Positions 17,707-31,502 of a DNA stretch of 44,202 bases are shown here, in pieces. The DNA comes from Leclercia adecarboxylata. Lineage in GTDB: Bacteria; Pseudomonadota; Gammaproteobacteria; Enterobacterales; Enterobacteriaceae. Position 1 is the first letter of the stretch. Every line of letters begins with the position of its first letter. The position numbers and the translations under genes are program-made. The stretch lies in assembly GCA_002360945.1 (NCBI GenBank), contig DERO01000029.1, positions 1 through 44,202 of the forward strand. Direction: 5' to 3'. The notes below the pieces were generated by a model. It had not been told where the DNA came from. It saw only the letters and a list, made by a program, of their open reading frames with translations, and did no database searches.

Positions 17707-18672
17707 TTACAGCACCTGGCCCAGGGTCTGACGCAGATGCGCCCCGGCGCCCAGCAGGCCCGGGTTGTCATGGACGATCAGGTATACCGGAATATCACGA
17801 ACGTAGTCGCGGAAGCGGCCCTTGTCTTCAAAGCCGCCGCGGAAACCGGAGGATTTGAAGAAGTCGAGGAAGCGCGGCACAATTCCGCCCGCGATATAGA
17901 CCCCGCCAAAGGTGCTCAGATTCAGCGCCAGGTTACCGCCAAAACGCCCCATGATGACGCAGAACAGCGACAGCGCGCGACGGCAGTCGGTGCAGCTATC
18001 TTCCAGCGCACGTTCGGTCACGTCTTTCGGCTGCAGGTTTTCCGGCAGACGCCCGTCAGACTTAACGATCGCCCGGTAGAGGTTCACCAGCCCCGGACCG
18101 GAGAGCACACGCTCCGCCGACACGTGGCCCAGCTCTGCACGCAGCTCTTCGAGGATAATGCCCTCTTCTTCGCTATTAGGTGCGAAATCCACGTGGCCGC
18201 CTTCGCCCGGCAGGCTGATCCAGCGCTTGTCGACATGCACCAGATGCGAGACGCCCAGACCGGTGCCTGCACCATAGACGGCGATCGGCTTACCTTCCAC
18301 CGGCTGGGTGCCGCCGAACTGGATCAGATGCTCCGGCTTTAACATCGGGATCGCCATCGACACCGCGGTAAAGTCGTTAATAATTTCCAGATGCGCAAAG
18401 CCGAGGTTGGCTTTCATCTCCGCCGTGGAAAACGCCCAGGTGTGGTTGGTCATCGCCACCCAGTCACCGGTAATCGGGCAGGCAATGGCGATACTGCCAT
18501 CCTCCACGCTGACATCATGCTCGGTCAGATAGACACGAACTACCGCTTCAAGGCTGGGATAATCCAGCCCGGAATAGGTTTTGGCGCGGGAGATCTCCCC
18601 CGTATTGACGTCACATAACGCCAGACGCGCGTTAGTGCCTCCCACATCACCTACCAAAGCATACTTTGTCAT
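17707..18672 (-). CDS. glk: Glucokinase
   Basis: A 321-residue cytoplasmic glucokinase that phosphorylates free glucose with ATP. N-terminal phosphate loop [12 protein letters not shown] (8-19), catalytic Asp in IINDFTAV (about 100), and substrate-binding GEGGHVDF. Length and sequence match E. coli Glk. Convergent with ypdB and divergent from yfeO, as in E. coli. Confidence 0.97.
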   Translation of the reverse strand: MTKYALVGDVGGTNARLALCDVNTGEISRAKTYSGLDYPSLEAVVRVYLTEHDVSVEDGSIAIACPITGDWVAMTNHTWAFSTAEMKANLGFAHLEIINDFTAVSMAIPMLKPEHLIQFGGTQPVEGKPIAVYGAGTGLGVSHLVHVDKRWISLPGEGGHVDFAPNSEEEGIILEELRAELGHVSAERVLSGPGLVNLYRAIVKSDGRLPENLQPKDVTERALEDSCTDCRRALSLFCVIMGRFGGNLALNLSTFGGVYIAGGIVPRFLDFFKSSGFRGGFEDKGRFRDYVRDIPVYLIVHDNPGLLGAGAHLRQTLGQVL

Positions 18673-18876
18673 TCTTCTACTGCTCCGCTAAAGTCAAAAT
18701 AACTCTTTGGCACACTCTAAATTCAAGGCCCGATAACAACAACGACCTGAATAAAAGCACCCCAGGATAATCGATCTTCGTCACAGAATAACTTTACCGT
18801 TTCAGCACCATTTGCACTATTAGCATCAGTCTGAGCGTGCAAAGTAAAGACCGCCATTTTTTACAAGGAAATCATC

Positions 18877-20112
18877 ATGCTCCATCCGCGAGCCAGAACG
18901 ATGCTGCTGTTGGCCCCACCCGCGTTGATTATCGGCGTCGCCTCCAGCCTGATTCTGATTGTGATTATGAAAGTCGCCTCAGTATTACAGTCGATACTGT
19001 GGACGTCATTACCTTCTACGGTCGGCCTCAGCGCAAGCTCCCCGACCTGGGTGATTTTGACCCTGACCTTGACCGGTATTGCCGTGGGTCTGGTGATCCG
19101 CTATAGCCCGGGTCATGCCGGGCCGGACCCGGCGACCGAGCCGCTGATTGGCGCACCGGTGGATGCCGCAGCCCTGCCGGGGTTAATTATCGCCCTGATT
19201 ATCGGCCTGGCGGGCGGCGTCAGCCTCGGGCCCGAGCATCCGGTGATGGCGGTGAATATCGCCCTCGCCGTCGCCGTGGGTTCGCGCATCTTCCCCCGGG
19301 TGGACACCCTGGACTGGACCATTCTCGCCTCGGCGGGCACCATCGGCGCGCTATTTGGCACGCCCGTCGCGGCGGCACTGATCTTTTCTCAGACCCTGAG
19401 CGGCAACACCGAGATCCCCCTCTGGGACCGCCTGTTCGCCCCGCTGCTTTCTGCAGCCGCAGGGGCCCTGACCACCAGCCTGTTTTTCCATCCGCAATTT
19501 TCGCTGCCCATCGCCCACTATAGCCAGATGCAGTTGGTGGATATCTTTAGCGGGGCAATTGTCGTCGCCATTGCCATTGCGCTGGGGATGGTGGCGGTCT
19601 GGTGCCTGCCGCGCCTGCACCGGCTGATGCATCGCCTGAAACACCCGGTGCTGATCCTCGGGGCGGGTGGGCTGATTCTGGGGATCCTCGGGGCTATCGG
19701 GGGCAACATTACGCTGTTTAAAGGACTGGATGAGATGCAGCAGATGGCGTTTGGCCAGCTGTTCAGCGTCTCAGATTACCTGCTCTTTGCGCTGATCAAA
19801 CTGGCGGCGCTGGTGGTGGCAGCGGCCTGCGGTTTTCGCGGTGGGCGGATCTTCCCGGCGGTATTTGTCGGTGCCGCGCTGGGGTTGATGCTGCATGAGC
19901 ACGTCGAGGCAGTGCCGGCGGCGATCACCATCTCCTGTTCTATTTTGGGGCTGGTGCTGGTTGTCACCCGGGATGCATGGCTGAGCCTGTTTATGGCGGC
20001 AGTGGTGGTGCCAGACACCACCCTGCTGCCACTGCTCTGTATCGTGATGCTGCCCGCCTGGCTGTTGCTGGCGGGCAGACCGATGATGACTGCCTGGCAC
20101 GATGAGAAGTAA
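18877..20112 (+). CDS. yfeO: ClC-family ion channel/transporter-like protein YfeO
   Basis: A 411-residue polytopic membrane protein of the chloride channel superfamily with about 10 hydrophobic segments. Family-like glycine motifs are visible ([10 protein letters not shown] near 110, [31 protein letters not shown] near 325). The E/P-type selectivity sequence GPEHP is present; transported ion unknown. ATG 18877 is preceded by AAGGA. Its stop abuts the convergent ipdC stop with no spacer. Confidence 0.92.
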   Translation: MLHPRARTMLLLAPPALIIGVASSLILIVIMKVASVLQSILWTSLPSTVGLSASSPTWVILTLTLTGIAVGLVIRYSPGHAGPDPATEPLIGAPVDAAALPGLIIALIIGLAGGVSLGPEHPVMAVNIALAVAVGSRIFPRVDTLDWTILASAGTIGALFGTPVAAALIFSQTLSGNTEIPLWDRLFAPLLSAAAGALTTSLFFHPQFSLPIAHYSQMQLVDIFSGAIVVAIAIALGMVAVWCLPRLHRLMHRLKHPVLILGAGGLILGILGAIGGNITLFKGLDEMQQMAFGQLFSVSDYLLFALIKLAALVVAAACGFRGGRIFPAVFVGAALGLMLHEHVEAVPAAITISCSILGLVLVVTRDAWLSLFMAAVVVPDTTLLPLLCIVMLPAWLLLAGRPMMTAWHDEK

Positions 20113-22950
<2,838 letters not shown>

Positions 22951-23076
22951 AAGCACTTTTAGCAAAAAGTGCTACGCCTTCTGAATTAGGAGTTAAAGCG
23001 ATTATCCAGGGCTTTACCGCCCCTTAAAATTGCATTAACAAGCCGATTACGGCTCCGATCGTGAAGGAGAATAACA

Positions 23077-23415
23077 ATGTTCAGGTCCCTGATTCTGGCA
23101 GCAGTATTAATGGCTTCAGCCCCGCTGGTCGCTAATGCTGGCGAAATCACCCTGTTGCCATCCGTAAAATTACAAATTGGCGATCGCGATAATTACGGTA
23201 ACTACTGGGACGGTGGCGGCTGGCGTGACCGCGGCTACTGGCATCGTAATTATGAATGGCGTGACAAACGCTGGCACAAACATGACAACGGCTACCATCG
23301 TGGCTGGGATAAACGCAACGCCTATGAGCGCGGCTACCGCGAAGGCTGGAACGATCGTGATGACCATCGCGGCCGCAAAGGTCATGGTCATGGCGGACAC
23401 GGTCATCGTCACTAA
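23077..23415 (+). CDS. ypeC: YpeC, small secreted DUF2502 protein
   Basis: A 112-residue protein with a signal peptide (cut likely after ANA at about 22). The mature part is rich in Arg, His, Asp and Trp/Tyr (repeated RDxxYWxRNYEWR-like pattern) and ends in a Gly/His tail ([11 protein letters not shown]) that could bind metal. It matches E. coli YpeC next to mntH. Periplasmic; function unknown. AGGAG precedes the ATG. Confidence 0.9.
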   Translation: MFRSLILAAVLMASAPLVANAGEITLLPSVKLQIGDRDNYGNYWDGGGWRDRGYWHRNYEWRDKRWHKHDNGYHRGWDKRNAYERGYREGWNDRDDHRGRKGHGHGGHGHRH

Positions 23416-23419
23416 TACG

Positions 23420-23447
23420 AAAAAGGCGCCTCGCGGCGCCTTTTTTT
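23420..23447. terminator. Bidirectional terminator of ypeC and mntH
   Basis: GGCGCC-TCGC-GGCGCC flanked by an A run and seven Ts. It serves the convergent pair, and its T run overlaps the mntH stop codon. Confidence 0.9.
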
Positions 23448-24687
23448 ATAACCCCAGTGCCGTGCCGATAAGCAGCCACAGATTCAGCGCCACCACCAGC
23501 ACCACTATCGCCCACCCTGCCCGCTTGACCATCGCACTGTTCACCAGATCGCCCATGAGTTTCTTGTCGCTGGTAAACACCAGCAGCGGCACCAGCGCCA
23601 GCGCAATACCAAAACTCAGCAGCACCTGACTCATCACCAGAATGCGAGTCGGATCCAGCCCCATCAGGATCACAATAAAGGACGGCAGCATGGTGACGGC
23701 ACGACGCACCCACAACGGAATATGGAAGCGCACAAAACCCTGCATCACTACCTGCCCCGCCAGGGTGCCGACCACCGTCGACGACAGACCCGCCGCCACC
23801 AGGCTCAGGCCAAAAATGGTCGCCGCCGCGTGACTGAGTAAAGGCTCCAGGGTCAGATAGGCCTGGTCCAGATCGGCAATACCGGTATGACCGTTGAAGT
23901 GGAATGCTGCCGCGGCGGTGGCCATCATTGCCAGATTCACAAACCCGGCGATGGTCATGGCGATCGCCACGTCCCATTTGGTCGCGGAATAGCGTTCATG
24001 CCGCGACCCCTCGTGCAGATTCTGGGTCAGCGAGGAGTGCAGATAAATCACGTGCGGCATAATTGTCGCACCCAGTACCCCGGCCGCCAGGAACACCGCT
24101 TCGGTGGTGGGCAGGCTCGGAATAGCCATCCCTTTACCAAGCTGTACGAAATCAGGCTGAGAGAAGATCAGTTCAACGATATAGGCCGCCGCCACGAACA
24201 GCAGCAGGCCACCAATCACTTTTTCAAGCGGCTTCTGCCCGCGTCGTTGCAGCATCAGGATCAGGAAGGTGGCGATACCGGTTAACACCGCGCCCTGCAG
24301 CAGCGATACGCCCAGAATCAGCTTAAAGCCGATCGCGGCGCCGATAAATTCCGCAAGGTCGGTCGCCATGGCAATAATCTCTGCCTGCACCCAGTAAAAC
24401 CAGACCAGCGGGCGCGGATAGTGGTCGCGGATCTGCTCGGCGAGGTTTTTACCGGTGGCGATGCCCAGTTTCGCCGACAGCACCTGGATCATCATCGCCA
24501 TCAGGTTGGCCCATACCACCACCCACAGCAGTTTATAGCCGAAGCTGGCCCCGGCCTGGATGTTGGTCGCAAAGTTACCAGGATCGATATAGCCAATGGC
24601 GGCAATAAACGCAGGTCCCATTAATGCAAACCGCATTTTGCGTGCTGCTCTGCCACTGCTACTCTCATCAACGCGACTGTTGCTCAT
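23446..24687 (-). CDS. mntH: Mn2+/Fe2+ proton symporter MntH (NRAMP)
   Basis: A 413-residue NRAMP transporter with 11 predicted TM segments, importing Mn2+ with H+. TM1 has the metal-binding DPGN (in [10 protein letters not shown]) and TM6 has the MPH motif ([14 protein letters not shown]). Length and sequence match E. coli MntH. The start is ATG 24687 with GAGG upstream; the longer open frame upstream reads through the promoter. Regulated sites lie just upstream (see MntR and Fur entries). Confidence 0.97.
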   Translation of the reverse strand: MSNSRVDESSSGRAARKMRFALMGPAFIAAIGYIDPGNFATNIQAGASFGYKLLWVVVWANLMAMMIQVLSAKLGIATGKNLAEQIRDHYPRPLVWFYWVQAEIIAMATDLAEFIGAAIGFKLILGVSLLQGAVLTGIATFLILMLQRRGQKPLEKVIGGLLLFVAAAYIVELIFSQPDFVQLGKGMAIPSLPTTEAVFLAAGVLGATIMPHVIYLHSSLTQNLHEGSRHERYSATKWDVAIAMTIAGFVNLAMMATAAAAFHFNGHTGIADLDQAYLTLEPLLSHAAATIFGLSLVAAGLSSTVVGTLAGQVVMQGFVRFHIPLWVRRAVTMLPSFIVILMGLDPTRILVMSQVLLSFGIALALVPLLVFTSDKKLMGDLVNSAMVKRAGWAIVVLVVALNLWLLIGTALGL

Positions 24688-24698
24688 TTTTGCCTCAG

Positions 24699-24720
24699 AA
24701 ATATAGCCTTTGCTATGTTT
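24699..24720 (-). promoter_or_regulatory. MntR box upstream of mntH
   Basis: The minus strand reads AAACATAGCAAAGGCTATAT followed by TT, an imperfect palindrome nearly identical to the MntR operator of E. coli mntH. It lies 12 bases before the start codon, giving manganese-dependent repression. Confidence 0.8.
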
Positions 24721-24730
24721 AATGCTATCA

Positions 24731-24750
24731 AAATGCGAATGATTATCAAG
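24731..24750 (-). promoter_or_regulatory. Fur-like site upstream of mntH
   Basis: The sequence AATGCGAATGATTATCA (24732-24748) fits two to three repeats of the Fur NATWAT-type hexamer, upstream of the MntR box, as known for E. coli mntH. Confidence 0.55.
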
Positions 24751-24921
24751 CTCATTTAAAATGGTTATCGTGATTACAGTGATAGCGAAGAACAATCAGC
24801 AGGCTGGAATGGTGTATAAGCTGGTGGGCAAAAAGCACGCACCTTTGTGAAGCGTAGCACACAAACTTAACTTTTAACGCATTTACATAACATAACAAAA
24901 ATGTATGTTGTGTCACTATTT

Positions 24922-24951
24922 TTGAGTCTCGTCACAGGACGTGACTATAGT
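24922..24951 (+). promoter_or_regulatory. Candidate nupC promoter
   Basis: TTGAGT (24922-24927), an 18-base spacer and TATAGT (24946-24951) form a plausible sigma-70 promoter about 80 bases before nupC. A GTCACAG half-site within it fits part of a CRP operator; E. coli nupC is under CRP/CytR control. The surrounding stretch 24760-25031 has no gene. Confidence 0.5.
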
Positions 24952-25031
24952 GTGGCTTTGATCTCGTTTTCTTTACGCTTGTTTCATAGAATGTGCAGCG
25001 AAATTAAACCTGCCTCATATTTGGAGCAAAT

Positions 25032-26219
25032 ATGGACCGCGTCCTACATTTTGTCCTGGCACTTGTTGTCGTTGCCGTGCTTGCGTTGCTGGTCAGCAGC
25101 GATCGTAAAAAAATCCGTATTCGTTATGTTATTCAGTTACTCGTCATTGAAGTGCTGCTTGCCTGGTTCTTCCTGAACTCAGACGTAGGTCTGGGCTTTG
25201 TGAAGGGCTTCTCTGAGATGTTCGAAAAACTGCTCGGATTTGCTAATGAAGGGACCAACTTCGTGTTCGGTAAAATGAACGATGAAGGTCTGGCATTCTT
25301 CTTCCTGAAAGTGCTGTGCCCTATCGTCTTCATTTCTGCTCTGATCGGTATTCTGCAGCACATTCGCATTCTGCCGATTGTGATCCGCGCGATCGGTACC
25401 GTGCTGTCGAAAGTGAACGGCATGGGCAAACTGGAATCTTTCAACGCAGTAAGCTCACTGATCCTCGGTCAGTCTGAGAACTTTATCGCCTATAAAGATA
25501 TCCTCGGCAAAATGTCCCGCAACCGCATGTACACCATGGCGGCCACCGCAATGTCTACCGTTTCCATGTCTATCGTGGGCGCGTATATGACCATGCTGGA
25601 GCCAAAATTCGTGGTTGCTGCGCTGGTTCTGAACATGTTCAGCACCTTTATCGTGCTGTCCCTGATCAACCCGTACCGCGTGGATGAGAGTGAAGAGAAC
25701 CTGCAGATGGCGAATCTGCACGAAGGTCAAAGCTTCTTCGAAATGCTGGGTGAATACATTCTGGCAGGTTTCAAAGTGGCGGTTATCGTTGCGGCGATGC
25801 TGATCGGCTTTATCGCCCTGATCTCCGCGCTGAACGCCCTGTTTGCTGCCGTGCTGGGTATCTCCTTCCAGGGCATTCTGGGTTATATCTTCTACCCGAT
25901 CGCCTGGGTGATGGGTGTGCCGGCAAGCGAAGCGCTGCAGGTAGGCAGTATTATGGCAACCAAACTGGTTTCTAACGAATTCGTCGCCATGATGGATCTG
26001 CAGAAAATCGCCGGTTCCCTCTCCCCGCGCGCCGAAGGCATTCTCTCCGTCTTCCTGGTCTCCTTCGCCAACTTCTCTTCTATCGGTATCATCGCGGGTG
26101 CAATTAAAGGCCTGAACGAAGAGCAGGGTAACGTGGTTTCCCGCTTCGGTCTGAAACTGGTTTACGGTTCTACGCTGGTCAGCGTCCTGTCTGCATCTAT
26201 CGCGGCACTGGTTCTGTAA
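25032..26219 (+). CDS. nupC: Nucleoside:H+ symporter NupC
   Basis: A 395-residue concentrative nucleoside transporter with about 10 hydrophobic segments. Family motifs: [11 protein letters not shown] (about 150-160) and the C-terminal [10 protein letters not shown] and EFVAMMDL segments with [23 protein letters not shown]. Imports pyrimidine nucleosides and adenosine. Matches E. coli NupC (400 residues). TTGGAG precedes the ATG. Confidence 0.97.
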   Translation: MDRVLHFVLALVVVAVLALLVSSDRKKIRIRYVIQLLVIEVLLAWFFLNSDVGLGFVKGFSEMFEKLLGFANEGTNFVFGKMNDEGLAFFFLKVLCPIVFISALIGILQHIRILPIVIRAIGTVLSKVNGMGKLESFNAVSSLILGQSENFIAYKDILGKMSRNRMYTMAATAMSTVSMSIVGAYMTMLEPKFVVAALVLNMFSTFIVLSLINPYRVDESEENLQMANLHEGQSFFEMLGEYILAGFKVAVIVAAMLIGFIALISALNALFAAVLGISFQGILGYIFYPIAWVMGVPASEALQVGSIMATKLVSNEFVAMMDLQKIAGSLSPRAEGILSVFLVSFANFSSIGIIAGAIKGLNEEQGNVVSRFGLKLVYGSTLVSVLSASIAALVL

Positions 26220-26227
26220 TCAGCATT

Positions 26228-26262
26228 AAAAAAACCGGGGACTTATCCTCCCCGGTTTTTTT
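26228..26262. terminator. Bidirectional terminator between nupC and pdeA
   Basis: Stem AACCGGGGA / TCCCCGGTT with flanking A and T runs, placed between two convergent genes and touching the pdeA stop. Confidence 0.92.
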
Positions 26263-28456
26263 ATGCCTGTAATTCGCTGAGCGGGCGCGGTTTACCTACT
26301 AAATACCCCTGCAGATAGTCTACCCCCGAGGCGAGCAACATCTCGCGCTGCTCCTCCGTTTCAACATACTCCGCCACCACACAAAGCGACCGGGTCTTGG
26401 CCAGATTGCAAATCGACTTCACAATCATCGCATCCATTGTGTCGCTACAAATATCCTTCACGAAGCAGCCATCAATCTTGATGACATCCGCCTGCAGGCG
26501 CTTAAGACGTTCGTAATTGGCGTAGCCGGTGCCGAAGTCGTCGATGGCCAGTTTGAAACCGTAGTGACGCAATTGCTGAATGTTGGCGATACTGACTTCC
26601 GAGTTGGAGAACGCCTGCTCTTCGGTCACTTCGATAATCACCGTCTGCGGTTTTACCCTGTAGCGTTCAAACAGGGCGATGATCTCCGCCGCAACCTCTT
26701 TCTGCATCAGCGTTAAGGGCATCAGGTTTACCGAGAAACGCGGGCAGAGCGCGTCTGAGGGGTGATCCTGCAACCATGCCAGCAGTGCCTCTACCACGCT
26801 GATATCGAAGCGCCGGCTGAGGTTAAATTGCGCCACCAGCGGCAAAAACTTATCGGGCGTAAGGATCTCCCCTTCGCTCTCCAGACGCGAAAGGATTTCG
26901 TGATAGCCCCCGCCGTCGCCTCGCTGGATGGGCTGGGCATACAGGCGTAAACCGCCCTCATCCAGCGCCTGCTTAACCCGACTCAGCATCAGGACGCGCT
27001 CCGTCGTCTGCCCGGAGACTGTCTCCTGGCTGTTATTCAGCGACAGGACCTGATGCGCCTGGCAGGACTTTTCCGCCAGCCAGCTGAGCTGACCCAGCGT
27101 GTGGTAGAGACTTTCGCCGCACTTGTACTCCACGCCCCCCCATGCGGCGCCAAACTCAATATCCAGCCCGGTGTTGTTCCAGTAAATTTTACGGCTGTTC
27201 AGGTGATCAACGATGTGCTGTAACCGCGCCCCCGGTTCCGGGCCGCTAAGTACCATCACCAGTTCATTACCGGGGATCTGGAAAACATGTTCATTACGCA
27301 TCAGCAGCGGCTGCAGCTGGCGAATGATGGCGCGTTTACACTGCACGCGCATCATCAGGCCGTAATGACGGCTCAGAAACTCCAGATTATCCATACGCAA
27401 ACAGCACAGGGTGGTGTCTTTGTTGTCCATCAGAAAGGATTCCAGCGCGCGCAGGTTGCGCAAGCCGGTCAGCGGATCGACCAGCGCCCTCTCCTGCCAG
27501 CCGCGCTTAAGCCATTCGCTGCGCTGATAAATGCGCGACATGTAAGCTAAACAGATGGCGAAGGAGATGAGGACCGACAGCACAAACGCCAGCGAGTAGC
27601 CGTTCTGCACCCCCTGCAGAAAGTTGCTGTTATAGGTCAGCAGCAACAGCGCGCTTATCGCCCAGCCCAGAACAATCAGGGGATAGCGAAAGCGGCTGAT
27701 GCCAATTGTGAATAAAATGAAAATAACAGGCACCAGATATCCCGCAATAATATCTGACGTAAAGGGTATGCAGAGCAGAAAAAGCACAAAAATAAGGCAA
27801 AGAAGTAATGCAGATGTAAATAACAGGTTTCGTGATGAGAAAGAATTAAGCATATTCCTTCGCCAGAAGGCGCGCGCATAATTCGGATTAATAATCATTC
27901 TTAACGGATAATAGAACAACATCGTAAAGATGATAACGGCGCAAACCAGGCTCTGAACATCGACAATATGATAAATTACCGAGCCTCTGTCGGTGAAATT
28001 AGCGAGGGTAATGGGAAAATCACAGAAATAGCTTGCGAGGAACATCGACAGCTTTATTGCCAGCGGCAGGGCAAACCCCAACCACGAAATGCGTGCCGCC
28101 ATAAACCGACTGGGCACATGGTAACGCCAGCGTCGGCCCACCTGCCAACGGAGGATGGCACATACCGCCAAAGTACTAAATACCTGGCAAAAAAGCAGGA
28201 TAACATCCTGCTTTGCCGACAGTTCTAAATTCCATTCATTAAGTATGGCAAAACTGATAATAATTGGCAGGATAGCCTGCCGGCCAAATATTAATACGAT
28301 CGCCAGCATGACGCTCAGCGGCATCCATGCAAGATAAACCTCGAAACCATCGACAACAGATTTGGGTGAAATAAGGCGAGAAAAAGGCACGACAATCATG
28401 CATAACGCCAGAGCAAGTATGAAACTCTTGCCGTTAATATTAATTATGCTTTTCAT
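26261..28456 (-). CDS. pdeA: c-di-GMP phosphodiesterase PdeA (YfeA)
   Basis: A 731-residue inner-membrane protein. The N-terminal half has about 8-10 hydrophobic segments (MASE1-like sensor), a degenerate GGDEF-like region follows (PGNELVMVLSGPE in place of the cyclase loop), then a C-terminal EAL domain. The EAL motif reads EILSR, keeping the catalytic Glu; DDFGTGYANYERL and KIDGCFVKD are intact, so phosphodiesterase activity is plausible. Sequence and position match E. coli YfeA. By lowering c-di-GMP it could promote LapG-mediated adhesin release at the left of the window; that link is inference. Confidence 0.94.
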   Translation of the reverse strand: MKSIININGKSFILALALCMIVVPFSRLISPKSVVDGFEVYLAWMPLSVMLAIVLIFGRQAILPIIISFAILNEWNLELSAKQDVILLFCQVFSTLAVCAILRWQVGRRWRYHVPSRFMAARISWLGFALPLAIKLSMFLASYFCDFPITLANFTDRGSVIYHIVDVQSLVCAVIIFTMLFYYPLRMIINPNYARAFWRRNMLNSFSSRNLLFTSALLLCLIFVLFLLCIPFTSDIIAGYLVPVIFILFTIGISRFRYPLIVLGWAISALLLLTYNSNFLQGVQNGYSLAFVLSVLISFAICLAYMSRIYQRSEWLKRGWQERALVDPLTGLRNLRALESFLMDNKDTTLCCLRMDNLEFLSRHYGLMMRVQCKRAIIRQLQPLLMRNEHVFQIPGNELVMVLSGPEPGARLQHIVDHLNSRKIYWNNTGLDIEFGAAWGGVEYKCGESLYHTLGQLSWLAEKSCQAHQVLSLNNSQETVSGQTTERVLMLSRVKQALDEGGLRLYAQPIQRGDGGGYHEILSRLESEGEILTPDKFLPLVAQFNLSRRFDISVVEALLAWLQDHPSDALCPRFSVNLMPLTLMQKEVAAEIIALFERYRVKPQTVIIEVTEEQAFSNSEVSIANIQQLRHYGFKLAIDDFGTGYANYERLKRLQADVIKIDGCFVKDICSDTMDAMIVKSICNLAKTRSLCVVAEYVETEEQREMLLASGVDYLQGYLVGKPRPLSELQA

Positions 28457-28629
28457 TAAGATTATTTAACTGTTTACCTGGCGATATTAAATTCACATTA
28501 ATAATAGATAGTTTAAAACCATCACACAACATTCCAGGCCAGGAAAAGTCATTACATAAAGTAAAGTTTTTACCAAAAAAAGCTAATTATTTGTCAACGC
28601 GGTGATAGTAAAGGATTTATTGCGGGCAT

Positions 28630-28659
28630 AAAAAAACCCCCGCCATTTGGCGAGGGTTT
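28630..28659 (-). terminator. Terminator of the tRNA-Ala operon
   Basis: On the minus strand ACCCTCGCC-AAAT-GGCGGGGGT followed by seven Ts, immediately after the second tRNA-Ala. Confidence 0.9.
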
Positions 28660-28665
28660 AAATTT

Positions 28666-28741
<76 letters not shown>

Positions 28742-28782
28742 ACAATGTTGTTTACGCACCATCCTCTGTTGGGTTCAGAGTT

Positions 28783-28858
<76 letters not shown>

Positions 28859-28890
28859 ATCGCGTAAAGCCTGTCGTGTTGACGGGCGGC

Positions 28891-28919
28891 ATAATATGAA
28901 TTCCATTGCTGAGTGTCAA
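28891..28919 (-). promoter_or_regulatory. Strong promoter of the tRNA-Ala operon
   Basis: Minus-strand TTGACA, a 17-base spacer and TATTAT, followed by a GC-rich discriminator typical of stringently controlled stable RNA promoters. Confidence 0.88.
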
Positions 28920-29078
28920 CGGCAAATTCTCACTCTCGCGTTCAACCGCTGAAAATTCATGCAAATGAATCACATTGCGAGGACGCTCGCAGCCATGAGT
29001 TAATCTTGTCACGTTTTCCAGTAAAACGGTGTTATAAAATGAATCATTAATTACCCACACTCTTACTCAGGAAATTGC

Positions 29079-29438
29079 ATGATCAAGGAACGAATGACGC
29101 CAGAAGAGTTGGCCCGGCTCACTGGCTATAGCCGACAGACCATCAATAAATGGGTGCGTAAAGAGGGTTGGTCCACGTCGCCAAAACCCGGAGTTCAGGG
29201 CGGTAAGGCGCGTCTGGTCCATGTTAATGAGAAAGTACGGGAATTTATACGCAATGCGCGTCGTGCCCCTGAAGCAGCAACATTAGCGGAGGCCTCTGCG
29301 GATAACTCTCTGCAGGCCTTGCTGATGACGCTGGCCAATGAAATGACGCCGACCGAACAGAAACAGCTGACCTCTTTATTACTCCGGGAAGGAATCACCG
29401 GATTGTTGCAACGCTTAGGGATTCGCGATCAGAACTGA
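29079..29438 (+). CDS. yfeC: YfeC, DUF1323 putative DNA-binding protein
   Basis: A 119-residue protein with an N-terminal helix-turn-helix-like segment (MTPEELARLTGYSRQTINKW at 6-25) and basic WVRKEGW. The C-terminal helices (MTPTEQKQLTSLLLREGITG) are shared with the next gene. Matches E. coli YfeC. Upstream AGGAAA supports ATG 29079. It forms a tandem paralogous pair with yfeD, separated by one base. Regulatory target unknown. Confidence 0.92.
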   Translation: MIKERMTPEELARLTGYSRQTINKWVRKEGWSTSPKPGVQGGKARLVHVNEKVREFIRNARRAPEAATLAEASADNSLQALLMTLANEMTPTEQKQLTSLLLREGITGLLQRLGIRDQN

Positions 29439-29439
29439 T

Positions 29440-29835
29440 ATGAAAAAATTACGTAGCAAAATGACCACCGAGGAGCTGGCGGAGACGCTGGGGGTCGCCA
29501 GGCAGACCGTAAACCGCTGGGTGCGCAAAAATGGCTGGAAGACGGAAGGCATCAATGGCGTAAAAGGTGGACGTGCGCGCCTCATCCATATTGATGCGCA
29601 GGTGCGTGGACACATTATGAATATTCCGGCCATTCGTAAACGTCAGGCGCTCTACCAGCTGGCAGAGACCGCCGCCAGCTACGGTGACGCTAAGCCCGTT
29701 GCCGTGCTTCCGGGGATCATCAACGCGCTGGAGAATATGACTTTAGCGGAGCAAGAGCGGCTTGAAATGCTGCTTACGCGGGAAGGCATTCAAGGTTTTC
29801 TCGGGCGGCTGAACATTCATCAGCCAGAGGAATAA
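29440..29835 (+). CDS. yfeD: YfeD, DUF1323 putative DNA-binding protein
   Basis: A 131-residue paralogue of YfeC. The N-terminus TTEELAETLGVARQTVNRWV and WVRKNGW repeat the same helix-turn-helix-like layout, and the C-terminus (EQERLEMLLTREGIQGFLGRL) repeats the helical tail. Co-transcribed with yfeC. Convergent with gltX across a shared terminator. Function unknown; a local gene duplication is evident. Confidence 0.92.
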   Translation: MKKLRSKMTTEELAETLGVARQTVNRWVRKNGWKTEGINGVKGGRARLIHIDAQVRGHIMNIPAIRKRQALYQLAETAASYGDAKPVAVLPGIINALENMTLAEQERLEMLLTREGIQGFLGRLNIHQPEE

Positions 29836-29866
29836 AAAACGGCAGGGAAACCTGCCGTTATTTTTG
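29836..29866. terminator. Bidirectional terminator between yfeD and gltX
   Basis: Stem CGGCAGG / CCTGCCG with GAAA loop, A run before and TTATTTTT after. Confidence 0.9.
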
Positions 29867-29874
29867 CTTACTGA

Positions 29875-31290
29875 TTACTGCTGGCTTTCCCGCTCAGCAA
29901 TAAAGTCCAGCGCCCTGTTGATACGCGCCACGCTGCGGGTTTTGCCAATCGCGTGAACCGTAACGTCCAGCGCAGGAGACTGACCAGCACCAGTAACGGC
30001 TACGCGCAGCGGCATACCCACTTTACCCATTCCCACTTCCAGCTCATCCGCCGTCGCCTGAATGGCATGATGCACATTCTCAGCGTTCCAGTCGGTAATG
30101 GCGGCCAGCTTGTCGCGAACCACTTCCAGCGGCTGACGTGCAACCGGACGCAGATGCTTCTTCGCCGCGTCGGCATCGAACTCGTCATACTCTTCATAGA
30201 AGTAGCGGCAGTTTTCCGCGATCTCTTTCAGGGTTTTACAACGTTCACCCAGCAGTTTAATCAGGTCGGCCAGCTGTGGGCCATTGCGGGTGTCGATGTT
30301 CGCCTGCTCGATGTGCCACTGCAGCTGGGTCGCAACGTACTCTGGCGGCAGGGTATTGATGTAGTGATGGTTCAGCCACAGCAGTTTATCGGTATTGAAC
30401 GCACTGGCGGACTTGCCTACCGCGCTCAGGGTGAAGAGCTGGATCATCTCTTCACGGCTGAAGATCTCCTGATCGCCGTGGGACCAGCCCAGACGCACCA
30501 GATAGTTAAGCAGGGCTTCCGGCAGATAGCCGTCGTCACGGTACTGCATTACGCTGACCGCGCCATGGCGTTTGGAGAGCTTTTTACCGTCGTCGCCGTT
30601 GATCATCGACACGTGGGCATAAACCGGAACCGGTGCATTCAGCGCTTTAAGGATGTTGATCTGACGTGGGGTATTGTTGATGTGGTCTTCGCCACGCACC
30701 ACGTGGGTGATCGCCATATCCCAGTCATCAACCACAACGCAGAAGTTATAGGTTGGAGAACCGTCTGTACGGCGAATGATCAGATCGTCCAGCTCCTGGT
30801 TGCTGAATTCGATCGGGCCGCGGATCTGATCGTCAAAGATGACCGACCCTTCCTGCGGGTTCGCGAAACGCACCACGCACGGCTCGTCCGCGGCGTGATG
30901 CTGATTATCGTGGCGGCAGCGACCGTCGTAACGTGGCTTTTCATTATTCGCCATCTGCTCTTCGCGCAGGGCTTCGAGACGCTCTTTCGAGCAGTAGCAC
31001 TTATAGGCTGTACCCGCTTCAAGCATCTCATCAATAACTGCGTTGTAGCGATCAAAACGTTTAGTCTGGAAATATGGGCCTTCATCCCACTCCAGATTAA
31101 GCCAGTTCATACCATCCATGATGGCTTCGATTGCTTCCGGCGTGGAGCGTTCGAGATCGGTGTCTTCGATACGCAGCACAAACTCACCGCCCTGGTTGCG
31201 AGCAAACAGCCAGGAATAGAGAGCAGTACGCGCGCCGCCGACGTGCAGATAGCCGGTCGGGCTTGGCGCGAAGCGAGTTTTGATTTTCAT
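29875..31290 (-). CDS. gltX: Glutamyl-tRNA synthetase
   Basis: A 471-residue class I aminoacyl-tRNA synthetase charging tRNA-Glu. The HIGH-like motif is in [19 protein letters not shown] (9-27), the KMSKS equivalent is in [11 protein letters not shown] (about 237), and a Cys/His zinc cluster lies near 98-127 (CYCSKE, CRHDNQH). Length matches E. coli GltX. Divergent from the valine tRNA operon, as in E. coli. Confidence 0.98.
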   Translation of the reverse strand: MKIKTRFAPSPTGYLHVGGARTALYSWLFARNQGGEFVLRIEDTDLERSTPEAIEAIMDGMNWLNLEWDEGPYFQTKRFDRYNAVIDEMLEAGTAYKCYCSKERLEALREEQMANNEKPRYDGRCRHDNQHHAADEPCVVRFANPQEGSVIFDDQIRGPIEFSNQELDDLIIRRTDGSPTYNFCVVVDDWDMAITHVVRGEDHINNTPRQINILKALNAPVPVYAHVSMINGDDGKKLSKRHGAVSVMQYRDDGYLPEALLNYLVRLGWSHGDQEIFSREEMIQLFTLSAVGKSASAFNTDKLLWLNHHYINTLPPEYVATQLQWHIEQANIDTRNGPQLADLIKLLGERCKTLKEIAENCRYFYEEYDEFDADAAKKHLRPVARQPLEVVRDKLAAITDWNAENVHHAIQATADELEVGMGKVGMPLRVAVTGAGQSPALDVTVHAIGKTRSVARINRALDFIAERESQQ

Positions 31291-31502
31291 GAAGTGGCCT
31301 TACAGTGATAAAGATGCCGACAACCGGCATATCCTGGAAACGAAAGTGGGCAATATTCTATCACTCCCGCCTGATTCCTCAATCTTGTTGCTGTCAGATC
31401 CTTGTTCATAGTCGTTTTTGTTTAGAAATCATGCACCACTGGTGCTTTCGCGATCGTTTTGTTTAATTTTACGACGAACGAACAAAATCTTTAGAAAAGC
31501 CG

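Noticed and set aside
22952..22973. Inverted repeat AGCACTTTT/AAAAGTGCT after the aldo-keto reductase gene
   Set aside because: The stem is AT-rich with no T run after it, so it was not listed as a terminator, although it might act weakly.
23147..23977. 276-codon open frame over ypeC and mntH
   Set aside because: Low-complexity Gly/Arg/His product overlapping two well-identified genes and their shared terminator; a shadow frame.
29953..31308. 451-codon open frame antisense to gltX
   Set aside because: It is a complement of a strongly conserved gene, with no ribosome site or recognisable domain; a codon-bias shadow.
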